Shown here piece after piece: positions 1-11,700 of a stretch of DNA of 64,000 bases; the first letter of the stretch is position 1; each line of letters begins with the position of its first letter. The translations under genes and the position numbers were made by a program. The notes beneath the pieces were generated by a model, which was given only the letters and a program-made list of their open reading frames with translations, made no database searches and had not been told where the DNA came from. Source of the stretch: Diacronema lutheri (Eukaryota; Haptophyta; Pavlovophyceae; Pavlovales; Pavlovaceae); contig JAGTXO010000009.1 of assembly GCA_019448385.1 (NCBI GenBank), forward strand, positions 744,001-808,000, given 5' to 3'.

Positions 1-779
1 GCGCAATGTCCGCGAGCAGCAGCGCGCCGACCTTATCGGCAATCTCACGGAACTTCGCAAAGTTCCAGTCGCGCGGGTAGGCGGATGCACCGGTCACGAT
101 CATCTTAGGGCGGAAGAGGAGGGCCATCTTCTCGATCTCGTCAAAGTCGAGCAGCCCAGTCTCGTTGCTCACGTGGTAGGGCAGCGACTCGAAGTAGATC
201 GACGTCGCCGAGATGCGCTTCTTGGGCGTGTAGTGGCCGTGCGTCAGGTGGCCGCCCGACGCGAGCGCGAGGCCCATGATGCGGTCGTGCGGCTGGAGCA
301 GCGCCGTGTACACGGCAAAGTTGGCTGCGCGTGCACGGCACGTGCGCGCGTTGGCAGCACCGAACGTGGCGTCGCGCTGAGCGCGGACGCGCAGAACGCG
401 CGCCCCAGCGCGACGCTGCTCGGCTGCGCTCCGCAGCGCTCGGCGGCGCGAGCGCGTGCTCACCCGGGCTGCCCGAATAGGGCTGCACGTTGACGCCCCA
501 CTCCTGCGGGTCGACGTGGAATACCTCGAGCGCGCGCTTCACGCAGAGCAGCTCCATCTGGTCGATGAACTCGTTGCCGCCGTAGTAGCGGTGGCCCGGC
601 ATGCCCTCGGAGTACTTGTTCGTCATGCACGAACCGAGCGCGTCCATCACGGCCATTGAAGTGAAGTTCTCCGAGGCGATGAGCTCGATGCCCTCGCGCT
701 GTCGCATGCGCTCCTTCTCAATGATGTTCCACACCTCCGGGTCGGACTCCTTGAGCGCGGTGTTCGGCTGCGTCGGCAT
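1..779 (-). CDS. SHMT: Serine hydroxymethyltransferase, 5' part (runs off the left edge)
   Basis: PLP enzyme interconverting serine and glycine with tetrahydrofolate, serving one-carbon metabolism and, in algae, photorespiration. Two exons are visible on the minus strand: 779-464 and 324 to beyond base 1. The intron (325-463) starts GTGAGC and ends CGCAG, and joining keeps the frame (..[15 protein letters not shown]..). Family hallmarks include [14 protein letters not shown], the tyrosine-rich [12 protein letters not shown] stretch, [19 protein letters not shown] and [15 protein letters not shown]. The PLP lysine and the C-terminal half lie outside the window. The start at 779 gives [12 protein letters not shown]; no targeting peptide is evident, so a cytosolic form is most likely. 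Upstream in-frame residues (to about 1058) look like non-coding sequence shared with the divergent cyclin promoter. Confidence 0.95.
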
Positions 780-951
780 GGTGAGAAGCTCCTCGAGCGG
801 AGGAATGGCGTGTGCGTGTGACGGAAAAGACGCACCCGGACCTACAGGACCAGCTCGAAGTTCAAAAGCCCTTCTCTTGGCGCGTGAAAGTCGAGGTCGT
901 TGCGGGAGTGGCAGGTTTGTGCTCCGCGCCGTCGCCCGACGCCGGATGAGC
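780..951. promoter_or_regulatory. Divergent promoter of SHMT and cyclin
   Basis: 172 bp separate the start codons of two head-to-head genes, so both promoters must lie here or within the first exons. No TATA box or well-known motif stands out. An A-rich core (ggaaaagacgc near 820-830) is one of few AT-containing patches. The assignment rests on gene arrangement only. Confidence 0.45.
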
Positions 952-2185
952 ATGTTCGACGACACGTTCGGCGCGGCGGATGAGGATCTGTGCGGCGCGG
1001 ACGAGCACACGCACAGCGTTGCACTCGAGCGCCTGCAGCACGATCTGCGCCTCACCATGCGCGCGCACGAGCAGCGCGCGCGCGGCTGGCCGTCGGCCGG
1101 CGCGTGCGGCGCCTTCGCACGCCAGCGGCGCGCGCTGATCGAATGGATGTGCGACGGCGCGGACCGCCTCGCGCTGCATCGTTCGACTTTTCACACCGCC
1201 AGTGCGCGCGCCGCTTGACGCGTGCGCCCGCCCGCCGACGGCGCGGTGTGCGGTGCGCTGCCACCGGCTGCTGACACTGCGCGCGCGCGCGGCGCGACGC
1301 TCGGGCAGGCAACCTGCTCGACAGGACACTGTCGCAAACCACGCTCGCGCACGAAGGCCGACTCGGCCTTATCTCGATCGCGTGCCTGCGCATCGCCGCG
1401 AAGCACTGCGAGGCCGAGTCGGCGGTGCCGCACCTCGCCGCGCTCGTCGCCGAGTGCGGCGAGCGGTACACGGAGCTGGACATTGCGCGGATGGAGATCG
1501 CGGTGCTCACGCAGCTCGAGTGGCGCGTGCACTGCAACACCGCCTACGACTTTGTCGGCGTACTCGGCCTGACGTCGCTGATCCGTGCGGGCGACGAGAT
1601 CAACGGGATGGCCGTCGGCCCGTCCGACCCGCCAGGCCCGCACACCGCGGACGTCGACCTGCTGATCAGGCGGTACGCCGGCTTCTTCGTCGATCTTTCC
1701 GTGTATGAGTTCCCGCACGGCAGCCAGCCCGCGTCGCTCACCGCCGCCGCCGCCGTCGCGGCGGCGCGCGTGCTCTTCAGCGTGAGCCCGACGTGGCCCG
1801 ACTGCTTACGGCGCGACTCGGGCTACGCGCAGCCCGCGCTGCACGAGACGCTCTCTATGCTGCTCGAGTGCGCGCGCCGCCACCGCCGCGCGCGCGCGCC
1901 GTGCGCGCGCCGCGCGCTTGCGCGGGCTCAACCTGTGCCTGCCGCTTCCGCTTGCGTGTCCTGCCGCGCAGCATCTTCATGCACGACTTCAGCGACGACT
2001 GGGCCAACCTGCAGCAGATGGCCTCGGGCATTGCGCCCTTCGCTGCCGGCCTCCGACTCGGTGAGCGCCGCTCGGACATGTCGTGCGAGCAGGTGCTCTC
2101 TCCGACGTCGGTCGCCGACATCGCCGCACTGTCAGCGCACCATGCCCCTGGGCAAGTGACAGCGTGCTGCCGACACAGCTACTGA
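952..2185 (+). CDS. Cyclin, two cyclin-box folds
   Basis: Regulatory subunit of a cyclin-dependent kinase. Exons 952-1201, 1309-1867 and 1972-2185 join in phase to 340 residues. The N-terminal cyclin box carries [20 protein letters not shown] and, across the first junction, [36 protein letters not shown] and [19 protein letters not shown]. The C-terminal cyclin fold has a [20 protein letters not shown] helix. Both introns start GTGCGC and end in CAG (107 and 104 bp). A/B versus D/E class cannot be decided: the usual MRAILVDW motif is altered and no destruction box was recognised in the short N terminus. The last exon is less certain than the first two because it has little conserved sequence. 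Confidence 0.8.
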
Positions 2186-2302
2186 GAGTGCGCACCGGCC
2201 AGCGCAGCACACCCCGAATTTTCTTTTTCTTTTACGGCCGCTCCAGCACGGCTGGCGCGCATCGGCGGGCGGTAGGAGCACTGCTGAAGTCCCGACAAGC
2301 GC
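2186..2302. other. Convergent 3' spacer between cyclin and ProRS
   Basis: 117 bp between two facing stop codons. It contains a T-rich tract (tttctttttcttttac, about 2220-2235), the only AT-rich patch, possibly part of a 3'-end processing signal for one of the genes. No AATAAA is present. Confidence 0.4.
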
Positions 2303-2588
2303 TCAGTAGGCGCGTGCAAACAGCGCCATATGCGTCGCGGGCCGGCCCGAGAAGAAGCACGCCTTGCCCTCGGCGCGGTGCTGCTCCGCGAACGGGTAGC
2401 AGCGCAACGTGGCCTTTGTCTCCTCCTTGATGGTCGCCTCGTTGGCAGCGTCGTCCGCCCACGGGACGAGGAAGAAGCCCGAAGTGGACGGCTCGTCGGC
2501 TGCGAACGTCGGTGGGTGGGCGGTCGCCGCGCGGGCGGCGAGCGGACCGGCGCGCGTGGCGCCGCGCGCGGCGGGTGAGTGAAGCGCG

Positions 2589-2622
<34 letters not shown>

Positions 2623-4000
2623 CGCGGAGCGGGGCGAGCCTCGGCACGGGTGCGTCGCCGCTTTGCCCGGGAGCGCGCGCGCGCGCGTGACGCGCACAGT
2701 TGAGCCGCGCGGCCATCTCGCCGTACGAGCTGAGCTCGAACGTCGCAGCGGCAATGCGCGCGCGCGCCGTGTCGAGCAGCGCGGCCTGCATCGCCTCAAG
2801 CTCCGCGTTGATCGTCGCTGCGGCCGCGCGCATGTCCGCGAGCGGCAGCGGCAGCTTCGCAGAGTCGGTGCGGCGTGACATCTTCGTCTCGCCAGAAGTC
2901 AGATCGCGCGGGCCAATGTCCACGCGCAGCGGCACGCCCTTGCGCTCCCACTCAAAGTACCTGGGCGGCGGGGCGGCAGCGGCACCAGGGAAAGCGGCGG
3001 CTTGAGTACGATGTGCGAGCGCGGGGCCAACAGCGGCATGGCGCAGTCGCAGCGAGCGGAGGCAGAGGCGCGCCGGGCGCGCGCGCGGCCGCCAGCGCGG
3101 CCGCGCGTACTTGGCCCCGGCGCGCAAATGGTCGCGCGCGTCGACGTGCACGCGCACGCCCTCCGCCTCGAGCGCACCGCGCAGCTCAGAGACAGCCGCG
3201 TCGACGGCTGCGGCGTCCGCCGGCTCCTTGGCGGCAAACGGCACGATCACCACCTGCAAAGGCGCGATGCGCGGCGGCAAGACGAGGCCTGCGGACGGAG
3301 CATGCCAGTCAGGGTGGGTAGGTCAGTCAGGGTGGGGCAGGTCAGTCAGGGTGGGTAGGTCAGTCAGGGTGGGGTATGTCAGTCAGGGTGGGGTAGGTCA
3401 GTCAGGGTGGGGTATGTCAGTCAGGGTGGGTGGGATGGGCGGTCAGGGTGGGTAGGTCAGTCAGGGTGGGTGGGATGGGCGGTCAGGGTGGGGCAACAGG
3501 AGCAGCGCGAGCGACTCGCGTCGATCCGGCGCGCGCGCGCGATGGCCAACTGGCCGCGTGCCTGCGTGCGCTGGCCTCGTCCACTCCGTGGCGTGGGGCG
3601 TGGCGTGGCATGGCATGGCGCAGCGTCGCGTCGCGTGGCGCGTGGCGTGACTCACCGGCATCGTCCGAGTGCGACATGACGAGAGCACCAATCAGGCGGG
3701 TCGTCATACCCCAACTCGTCGCCCACACGTGCTCGAGGCCGCTGTCGCTCGTCTGGAAGCGCACATCAAAGGCCTTTGCAAAATTTTGGCCGAGGAAGTG
3801 GGAAGTGCCGCACTGCAGCGCCCAGCCGTTCTGCGCAGAGAAGGCAAGGTGCAGGCGGGTGGGTGGGCGCGGCAAGAGGGGAGGCGGGTGTCCGGCAGAT
3901 GGGCGCGAGGGCGGACGCGCGGCCGCATGCGCGCGCGCGCGGCGAGGGAGCGGTATGCTCGAGTGCAGCAGTTTTGGCCCCGCCGTTCTGAACCTTCCCC

Positions 4001-4031
<31 letters not shown>

Positions 4032-5106
4032 ACCCACGCACCCACGCAGAAACGAAAAGACAGGCATGGCACCTGCATCAAGCCCTCGATCGTGTACGTT
4101 GCCTCCGCGCCCGCAAAGCGCTCCGACGCCGACTTCTCGCCGCGCACGACGGGCAACGCGAGGAGGGACTCGCACACGTCCGCGTACCTGAGAGAGAGAC
4201 GAGGTGAAGGGAGGGGAGGGGAGGGGCAAATGGCGGCGGCAGCGCGACAAGCGGCCGTGGGCGCGGTGGGTGGTGCGAGCGACGAGCAGCCCGCCGCGCT
4301 GGCCGCGGGCGCGGGCGGCGGCTCGCGCACATATCGAGGACCTCAGCCGCGAGCGCGTTGGCCTCGGCGGCGGTCGCGTGCGCCGTGTGGCCCTCCTGCC
4401 ACAGGAACTCTGCCGAGCGAAGGAAGGGGCGCGTGCGCAGCTCCCAGCGGAGCACGTTGGCCCACTGGTTCACCTTGAGCGGCAGGTCACGGTACGACGT
4501 GATCCATTTGCCAAACATGTGCCAGATGATCGTCTCAGACGTCGGCCGAACGATGAGCGGCTCCTCGAGCCGAGCGTCCGGGTCGGGCTCGACGCCGGTG
4601 CCGCCGGGCACAGCGCGAAGGCGGTGGTGCGTGACGACAGCGCACTCCTTAGCAAAGCCCTCCACGTGCTCCGCCTCCTTCGAGAGGAAGGAGACGGGGA
4701 TGAGAAGCGGGAAATAGGCCGACTGCACGCCTTTCGCTTTGATCCGGCGGTCGAGCACGTCGCGTACGCCCTCCCACAGCGCCATGCCAGCGGGCTTGAT
4801 GACCATGCAGCCGCGCACGGGGCTCGCATCCACCAGGTCGCCCGCCGCGATCACATCGAGATACCACTGCGAGTAGTCGCTGCTCCGCGCGCAGATGCGC
4901 TCGCTCTGCGCCGACGACGCCTGCGCCGCTCCGCCGCCCTTGCCGCCCTTGCCGCCGCCGCCACCGCCGCCGCCCTTTGCGAGCACGGCTGCACGCGCGC
5001 GAGGCACACGCACGAGTGGCACGCGCACGAGCGGCGCCGAGCCCCGCGCCGCGCCGCCCCACGCGCGCGCCCCAACGAGGAACGTAATGAGGAGCGCGGC
5101 CGGCAT
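2303..5106 (-). CDS. Prolyl-tRNA synthetase, archaeal/eukaryotic type, organelle-targeted
   Basis: Class II synthetase charging tRNA-Pro. Six exons on the minus strand (5106-4331, 4187-4073, 3830-3656, 3288-3111, 2960-2698, 2499-2303) join in phase to 567 residues. Motif 2 ([18 protein letters not shown]), [19 protein letters not shown], motif 3 ([17 protein letters not shown]), [14 protein letters not shown] and the C-terminal [19 protein letters not shown] zinc/anticodon region identify it. The first about 65 residues ([18 protein letters not shown]..., then a Gly/Lys-rich stretch) look like a signal plus transit sequence, so plastid or dual plastid/mitochondrial delivery is inferred. Donors are GTGCGC, GTGCCA, GTGAGT, GTACGC and GTGCGC. 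Three of the five introns carry a G/C homopolymer or a minisatellite. Confidence 0.93.
2590..2620. repeat. Poly-G run inside ProRS intron 5
   Basis: About 31 consecutive G on the plus strand (C on the sense strand) within the last ProRS intron (2500-2697). Tracts this long form quadruplexes in vitro and are prone to length change and assembly error. Confidence 0.9.
3304..3494. repeat. 18-19-bp minisatellite in ProRS intron 3
   Basis: About ten head-to-tail copies of a unit built on gtcagtcagggtgggtag, with length variants ending ggggcag, ggggtat and gggtgggatgggcg. They lie wholly inside the 367-bp intron 3289-3655. GGGTGGG-type elements on the plus strand give it quadruplex potential. Confidence 0.9.
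4002..4031. repeat. Poly-C run inside ProRS intron 2
   Basis: About 30 consecutive C on the plus strand (G on the sense strand) inside the intron 3831-4072, followed by acccacgcacccacgc. Confidence 0.9.
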
Positions 5107-5762
5107 CGTGGCAAAGGCGCGAAGACGACAGCGTCAAACTTGTGACCGATGCCGGCTTTGTGCGCGCAGCGGCGCACGCTAGCCAGCATCGATGGCGTTG
5201 GCTCCGCGCAAGCATGGAAAAGGCCATGCGCCAATGCGCGCACACAGCCAGCACCGACGCCGCACAGGCGAGAGCGCGCGGCGAGCGCGCGCGCTTTCGT
5301 CCGTCCGACGCACTGCCTGCATTATGGGTGTGGGGATACTGCAATGCGGCCCAAGAATGTGATGACTCACACGATGTTGCTCAAGAAAAGAACGCGGAAT
5401 GCGCGACTGCACTGCGTCACAGCGTGGTGCGCGACGTCCGCAGCTCGTGGCGTGGCGTGGAGGCCGCCCACGGAAACTCGTGCCCACCGCAGTACGTTCA
5501 ATCGTGCAGAGCCGGCCCTGTCCGATCCTGCACCGCAGTACGATCGATCGTGCAGGTGTCTGCCGTCCAGCGTGCACGCTCGATGGGAGGCGCAATCGGC
5601 GGCGCGGCCTCGGTCCTTCACCTGCCCGACACACAACAGCGCTCGATGCAGTGCAGATCACGCTAGCGCAGGGCGCGGATGGGGGGGAGGGGGGGTGAGC
5701 GGGGGAGGTTCGGCGGTGCACCCAAGGCGGTGCACCCAAGGCCGAGAGGAAACAAAGCGTCC
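5107..5762. promoter_or_regulatory. Spacer between VPS13 stop and ProRS start
   Basis: 656 bp without a convincing gene; it must hold the ProRS promoter and the VPS13 3' UTR. It contains two related elements, gcagtacgttcaatcgtgcag (near 5490) and gcagtacgatcgatcgtgca (near 5535), the second including the perfect 12-bp palindrome acgatcgatcgt (5540-5551). It also has a G-rich tract near 5680-5710 and a tandem pair of ggtgcacccaaggc (about 5713-5742). Open frames here have no recognisable family and look like composition artefacts. Confidence 0.4.
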
Positions 5763-8700
5763 TCAACCCGCGTCTGACGCGCAGGTCAGCGCGAGCACAT
5801 CAACCGTGGCGAAGCGCTCGAGCGCCGGCGCCGCCACCTCGAGGTGCGCGAGCGCCTCGAGGAAGCGGCACAGCGCGACGGCGCGCGCGCCGATCAGCGC
5901 TGCTGAGCGGTTGCCGAGCAGCACCTTTGGCGGCAGCCGTGGCAGCGCGCGCACGCCGCCCGCATCGGCCGCCGCCACCTCGGCGCGCAGCGCCACAAAG
6001 TCGGAGTACCGCTTGGCACAGAGCACCACATCGCCGCCGCCACGCGGCACGCGCGCGCGCTCGCCTCCGCCGTCGTCGCCGCGCACTCGCACGTGGCCGG
6101 GTGCATTACCAAGCGCAGCCGAGCGCGCCAGGCGGAGAAGGAGATGGTAGCGCACGTGCGCGCCGCCACCGCGCGCGGCGCGCGCCGCCTCCGCGTGCTG
6201 TGCGTGCGAGGGGCTTTGCCACGATGGCGGATGCGCGGATGCCTGGCGCGTACGGACGTCGTGCCCAACGACAGCGACGCTCACGAGCTGTGCGCATCCT
6301 CGCGCGCGCGGCGGTGGCGCGGCAGACGCGGGTGTGTGCACGCTCGCAGCGCCGCGCGCGTGGAGAGCGCCGGCCGCCGACCGGCTGCAGCGCGCGAGCA
6401 CCTGCGCGTGCGACACGAGCTCGTCCGCGGCGCGCGCGTGCGAGCACATGACGAGTCGGCCGAGCGCGCGGGGCGCATGCCCGCGCGCAGCCGGCGCGCC
6501 GATGAGGACGACCGCGCCGCGTGCGCCGACGCGCGCGGCGCCGACCAGCGCGTGCGCATCAATCTGCCACTCGGCCGAGCGCGCCCCCGGCCGGACGAGC
6601 GCGATGCGCCGGCTGCTCAGAAGTAGCACGCCCCGGGCGAGGGGCGCGCGCGCGGCCGAGCCGCCCGTCGACGCGAGCGGGATATGCGCCACGTAGCCCT
6701 CCGCCTCCTCGCCGCCGCCGGCGTCGGCGTTGGCGACCACAGCCGGACGCGCGCGCGCCGTCGCGGGCGAGGCACGAAGTAGCCGGCTCGCCAGCGCTGA
6801 GCCCTCGGCCGCTCGCTCATCGTACGCGAGCACCGCGCCACCCGGCTCGAGCGCGCGCGCGAGCCGCGCGCGCCGGCGCGGCGGGCCCGCAGCAATGCGC
6901 GCGGCCGCGCACGCGACAGCCGACGCTGCGGTGAGCACAGCCGTCGGCGGGAGGAGCGCAAGGCGCACGGGGGCGAGGAGGACGCTGCCCAGCGCGCCGG
7001 CGGCCACGGTCGCGCTGCGCGGCGAAGGCGGTGGGCGCGCCGCGTCGGCGGAGGCCAACGCCGCGCGCGCACGACAGCGCGCACGCGCATCTGACGCGGA
7101 TGCGGCGCGTGCGCTCGCATCTGCCGGCGCGGCCACGCCAATGGCCGTCGCGTTTGCGCCGGTCTGACCTGACGGAGCGCGCACGGCCACCTCGATCTCG
7201 CAGATCGCGCGCGCGCCACCGTCGCACCGCTCGTCCCCGCGCGCGCGCGCGCCGACGGCTATCTCGGCGGCGGCGGCGTGCGCGACGCGCCGCGCCCGTC
7301 GGAGCCGCAGCCGATGCGTCTCGTCGAGCGCGGCAAAGAGCGCCTCGGGCCCGCGGCCGAGAAGCTCGGCTGCTCGGCGCATGAGCTCGAGGCTCGCCGC
7401 GACGCCCGCGAGCACGCCGCGCGCCACCGCCACCGCCATCTCGCACCCGCCGCCGACGAGCGCGGCGGCGAGCGAGGCCGGGCCCGAGCGCACGCTCGCG
7501 CGCGCGCGCTCGCCGAGCGCGCGCGCGCCCGCGCCGATCGCGTCCGCGAGGTGCGCGGGCAGGCCGAGCGCGCCCGCGTGCCACGCAATCGTGCCGAGCG
7601 TAGCGAGCCCGTGCGCCGCAAAGTGCGCGCGCAGCTGCGCGCCGATGGGCGGTGCTGCGCGCGCGCCGACGGCGCGCGCGCGCCGCGCCGCGCCGCCGAC
7701 GCGCGCGCCGGACGCCGCGCGCTCGTCCGCGCGCAGCTCGCACGCCGGCACGCGGCACGGCGCGCGCAGCACGTCTGCGAGCTCGACCGTCGCAAGGGCG
7801 AGCAGCGCTGGGAGGAGGTTGCGGCTGGCGCGCGCCCACGCGAGTGCAGCGTCGGGTGCGAGCGCGGCGGCAAGCGCGCGCGCAGCGCCGTCCTGCAACG
7901 TGAGCGTCGCGCGCAGCGGCGAGAAGCGCAGCGAGCGGAGCGACGCGCCGCGCGGCGCTGCCACCACGCGAGCGCCGGCCTCGCCTCCTCCGCCGCCGCC
8001 GTCGCGCACGGCGCGCGGCGCACGCGGCGCCACGCACAGTGCGGAGGCGGCCGCGTCCGTCCACGCGCGGCTTGGGCGCCTGCCAAGCGCGCGCGTGCAC
8101 TCGGCGCGCGAGCGAGCGGCGGGCGAGCCGTCGGCCGTCGAGGCGCCGCCGCGCGCGCCGTCCGCTCGCGGCGCCTCGAGTGCGCGCGCGCGCTCATCTG
8201 GCGTTCCGCCCGGCCACGCGGCCGTGGCGGCGGCGGGTTTGGTTACGCCGCGCGCCGCGCGCACGTAGCATCGCGCGGCGGCGCCCGCGTCGCGACATGC
8301 GCGCAGCATCGCAAAGACGCTGTTGATCGCACCGCCGTCGACCGCGACGTCGAGGTGCGCCAGGTCGACACCGAGGTCGACGCGCAGCGCGCCGCTGCCG
8401 TCATCCGCACCGCCGCCGCCACGCGTCGCGCGCAGCGTGCACGCCACCGCCGCGCAGCCGAGCGGCGTGACGTCCGGTGGCGTGCGCGCGCTTCCACCGA
8501 CGGCGTCGGCCCCGCGCGCGAACGCGCGCGCGAACGCAAGCTCGTCCAGCTGGCTGTCCGGCTGACTGCCCTCGCCGTCGCACCGGCCACCGCCGTCGGC
8601 CTGGCAGCGGTCGCCGCACGTCGGCGCGGCCGGCGCGCGCACGGGGCCGGGCACCGCGACGAGCAGCACACCGGGCGGGCGCAGCGCGGCGTGCTGCACG

Positions 8701-11700
8701 GGCGGCCCGCATATGCCGACGCCGCCCGCGCGCGTGCGCGCCTTGTCGTCGCTCGCGCCGGCCGCCGCGCCGGCCGCACTTGGCGTGGTGGCTGCGCGTT
8801 GCGGCCGGTGAGTGCTCGCGCAAAGCGTCTGGCGCGCCCCTCCCCTTGCGCGCGGCTGCGGCTGGTCGAGCTGCAGCTCGCGCGCGCACGCATGCGCGCC
8901 GAGCGCGCAGACTTGGAGCGCGCCTTCGCCGCGGCGGACGACACGATCGTCGCGCGTGCCGACGGCGCCCAGCTCGGCGTGCGCTGCCGCCGGCACGACG
9001 GGCGGTGGCCGCACGCCGAGCTGGGCGCCGAGCGCGAGCTCGCATCCGCCCAACGTGAAGAGCAACGCTTCGCGCGGCGTGCGGTCGACGAAGGCGACGT
9101 GCACGGCTCGCAGCCGCGCGCGCAGCGCGAGGCTCGCGCGCCGCGCCGCGCCGCCGTCGTCGGCGCGCGCCGCGCTCGCGCCGCGGCAGACCGCCGACGC
9201 GGCCGCGCCGCTGTCGGGCGCACCGAGCGCACACCAGCGCAGGGTCGCGGATGCCATCGCGAGCGCGTTTCGAGCCGCCGCGCCGCGCGCCGCCGGTCGC
9301 GCGCACCGCCGCAGTCGCAGCACGGCGACGGACGCGCGCGCGGCGTGCGGGCGGCCGTCGCTCGCCGTCGGGAGCGGCAGGGCCACGCTCGCGATGAGCA
9401 CGCGCCCGCCAAGCGTGCGCACGCCGCCGGCGCTCGTGCTCGCGCGCGGCGCGGTCGTCGGCGATGGCGCGGGCAGCTCCGCCCAAAACTCGAGGTGCGC
9501 AAAGTCGCGCCACAACGCTTGCGGAAGCGGTGGCGCGGGCGCGCTCGCGCCGGCTGCGGCGCGCGGCGCGGACGGCGCACGTGTACCGCCGCATGTGCGC
9601 ACGCGCGCGTGGGTGTGGCGGTGCGCGCCGCCCTCGGCCGCGGCCAGCTCGGCGTGCGCGCTGGCGCCGTCGCCGGCCATGCTCGGCGGGCTCAACGCCA
9701 CGTCGCCGCCTCCCGCCAGCCGACCAGCCTCCATGCTGCCGGCCGTGCGCGTGTGCGGTGGCGCGGCGTCCGTGCGCGCCAGGCGGAGCACGCACGCGGT
9801 TGGCGGCGCAATCAGCTCCCACCCGCCGGCGGCGACCGCGGCGCTCGGCGAGGCCGTCACGTCAACGTTCCGCGCGCGCAGCCGGCAGCCGAGCAGCGCC
9901 GCCGCCGCACAGCCGGCGACGCCGCCGCCGAGCCGCGCGACGCACAAGACGACCGCCGGCTCGAGCGGCAACGTTGCACTGCAGCGCCCGCCTTCGTCGC
10001 CGTCGGCGCGCGGCGGCGGCGCGGCGTCGAGCCAGGGCGGCGAGCCGGTTCCACAGAGCCGCACGTCGCTCAGCAGCAGGCCCAGCGCCACGCCACCGCC
10101 GCCGCCCTCGAGACCGCGCGCCGCCGCGCCCCGCGCGGCGCCGTCGCCCGCCCACTCCTCGCGCGGCGCGAGCGCGTCCGGTGCGCGCAGCGCCACGCCC
10201 TCGGCCGCTTCCGCGCCGCGCACGGCGTGGCGCGGCGCCTCGGCCGCGAGGTGCGCCGCGGCGCGCAGCCGCAGCAGCGCCCGGTGCACTTCGAGCGCGC
10301 GCGCGCAGGGGAGCAGCGTGGCGAGAAGCTGCGACCGAGGTTCGTCGGCCACGCGCGTGCGCGCCGCTGGCGAGCGCGTGCCTCCGTCGGCGCCGAGCGG
10401 GCGGTCGTTCGCGCTCGACGCCGCACGCAGCAGCCATGCATGCAGACGCACGGCCGTTACGGGCCTCAGGATGCGCTCCCGCGCGGCCGCGTCGGGCGAG
10501 ATGGCGGCCGCGGTCACGTCCGCGGCGCCCGCCGCGCATGCCGCCGCCTCGGCCAGCCACCAGCCATCCACTGCACGCGCGCACGTCGCGTCGCGCTCAT
10601 CGCTGCAGCCGCCGCGCCCGCGGCACGCCCCGCAGCCACCTTCGCCGCACGTCGCGCACGCGCCGCAAAGGCCTTCGCGCGGCACGCCGTCGCCGCAGCG
10701 TCCGGCGCTCGCGCCGCCGCCATCGTCGCGCGAGCGGCCGAGCGTGAGGAGCTCGGCGAGCAGCGCGCACACGTCCACGCGCACCACGCGCTCCCACACG
10801 CCAGCGCCGTCGCTCAGCGTCAGACTGAGGACACGTGGCGGCGGGTGGCGCGCGCCGCCAGCCTCCGCGCGGCGCGCACGCGGCGGCGGCGCAAGCGCGC
10901 GCCGCGGCTCGGACGGCGCGCGCGCCGGCGGCGAGCGCGCGCGACGAGGTGCAGACGGCGCGCGCACCGGCGGCGACGGCGCGCGCGCCGTGCGCGGCGC
11001 AACGGAGCGCGCGCGCGCCGGGTGCGTGAGCATGGCGACGCCGCGCGCGGCGCGGCGCGTCAGCCGCGCGGCGTGCGCGAGCATGAGCCAGCGGATGGGC
11101 AGCTTGAGCGTAACTGTCGGCGCCGCCGCGGTCGCGCTCGCCGGCGCGCGTGCCTCGCCAGCCCAGTCGAGCAGATCCTCCACGCGCATGCACACGCTCG
11201 GCCAGCGCACGTCGCCGCACCGCGCGGCCACGCGCACGTCGCTCGCGCGAGGCGCGTCGGCGGCGGGCGCGCCCTTGCTCGGCGCCGCGCCGGCGGTGGC
11301 AATGGCGGTCACCGGCTCGGGAGGGTTGCCGCCGCACGTGCGATGCCTCACGCCGCGCGTGCGCGCGAGCGCTGCGAGCCGCACGATGAGGAAAGCAGCG
11401 GCCGGTTCGAGGGGCGCGCGCTCAGCCGGTTGGAGGGCTGGGGCCGCGCGCTCTGCCGACGGCCCGTCGGCAGCCTCGCCGCGCCAGCGACCGCCATCGC
11501 ACTCGCCGCCGCCGTCCGCAGCGTGTCCGCTGCGCGCCGCATGCGCGCTCGACGCGCTGCCCGGCGCGCGGCCGCGTGCGATGGCTTCCGCACGGGCGGT
11601 CGGCAATGGCGAGACCGCGCGAGAGGAGGACGGGCACGCGCCACCCTCGTCCACGCTTGGTCGCGCGCATGCGAGCGGCACGCGCAGCCCGGGCGGACGG

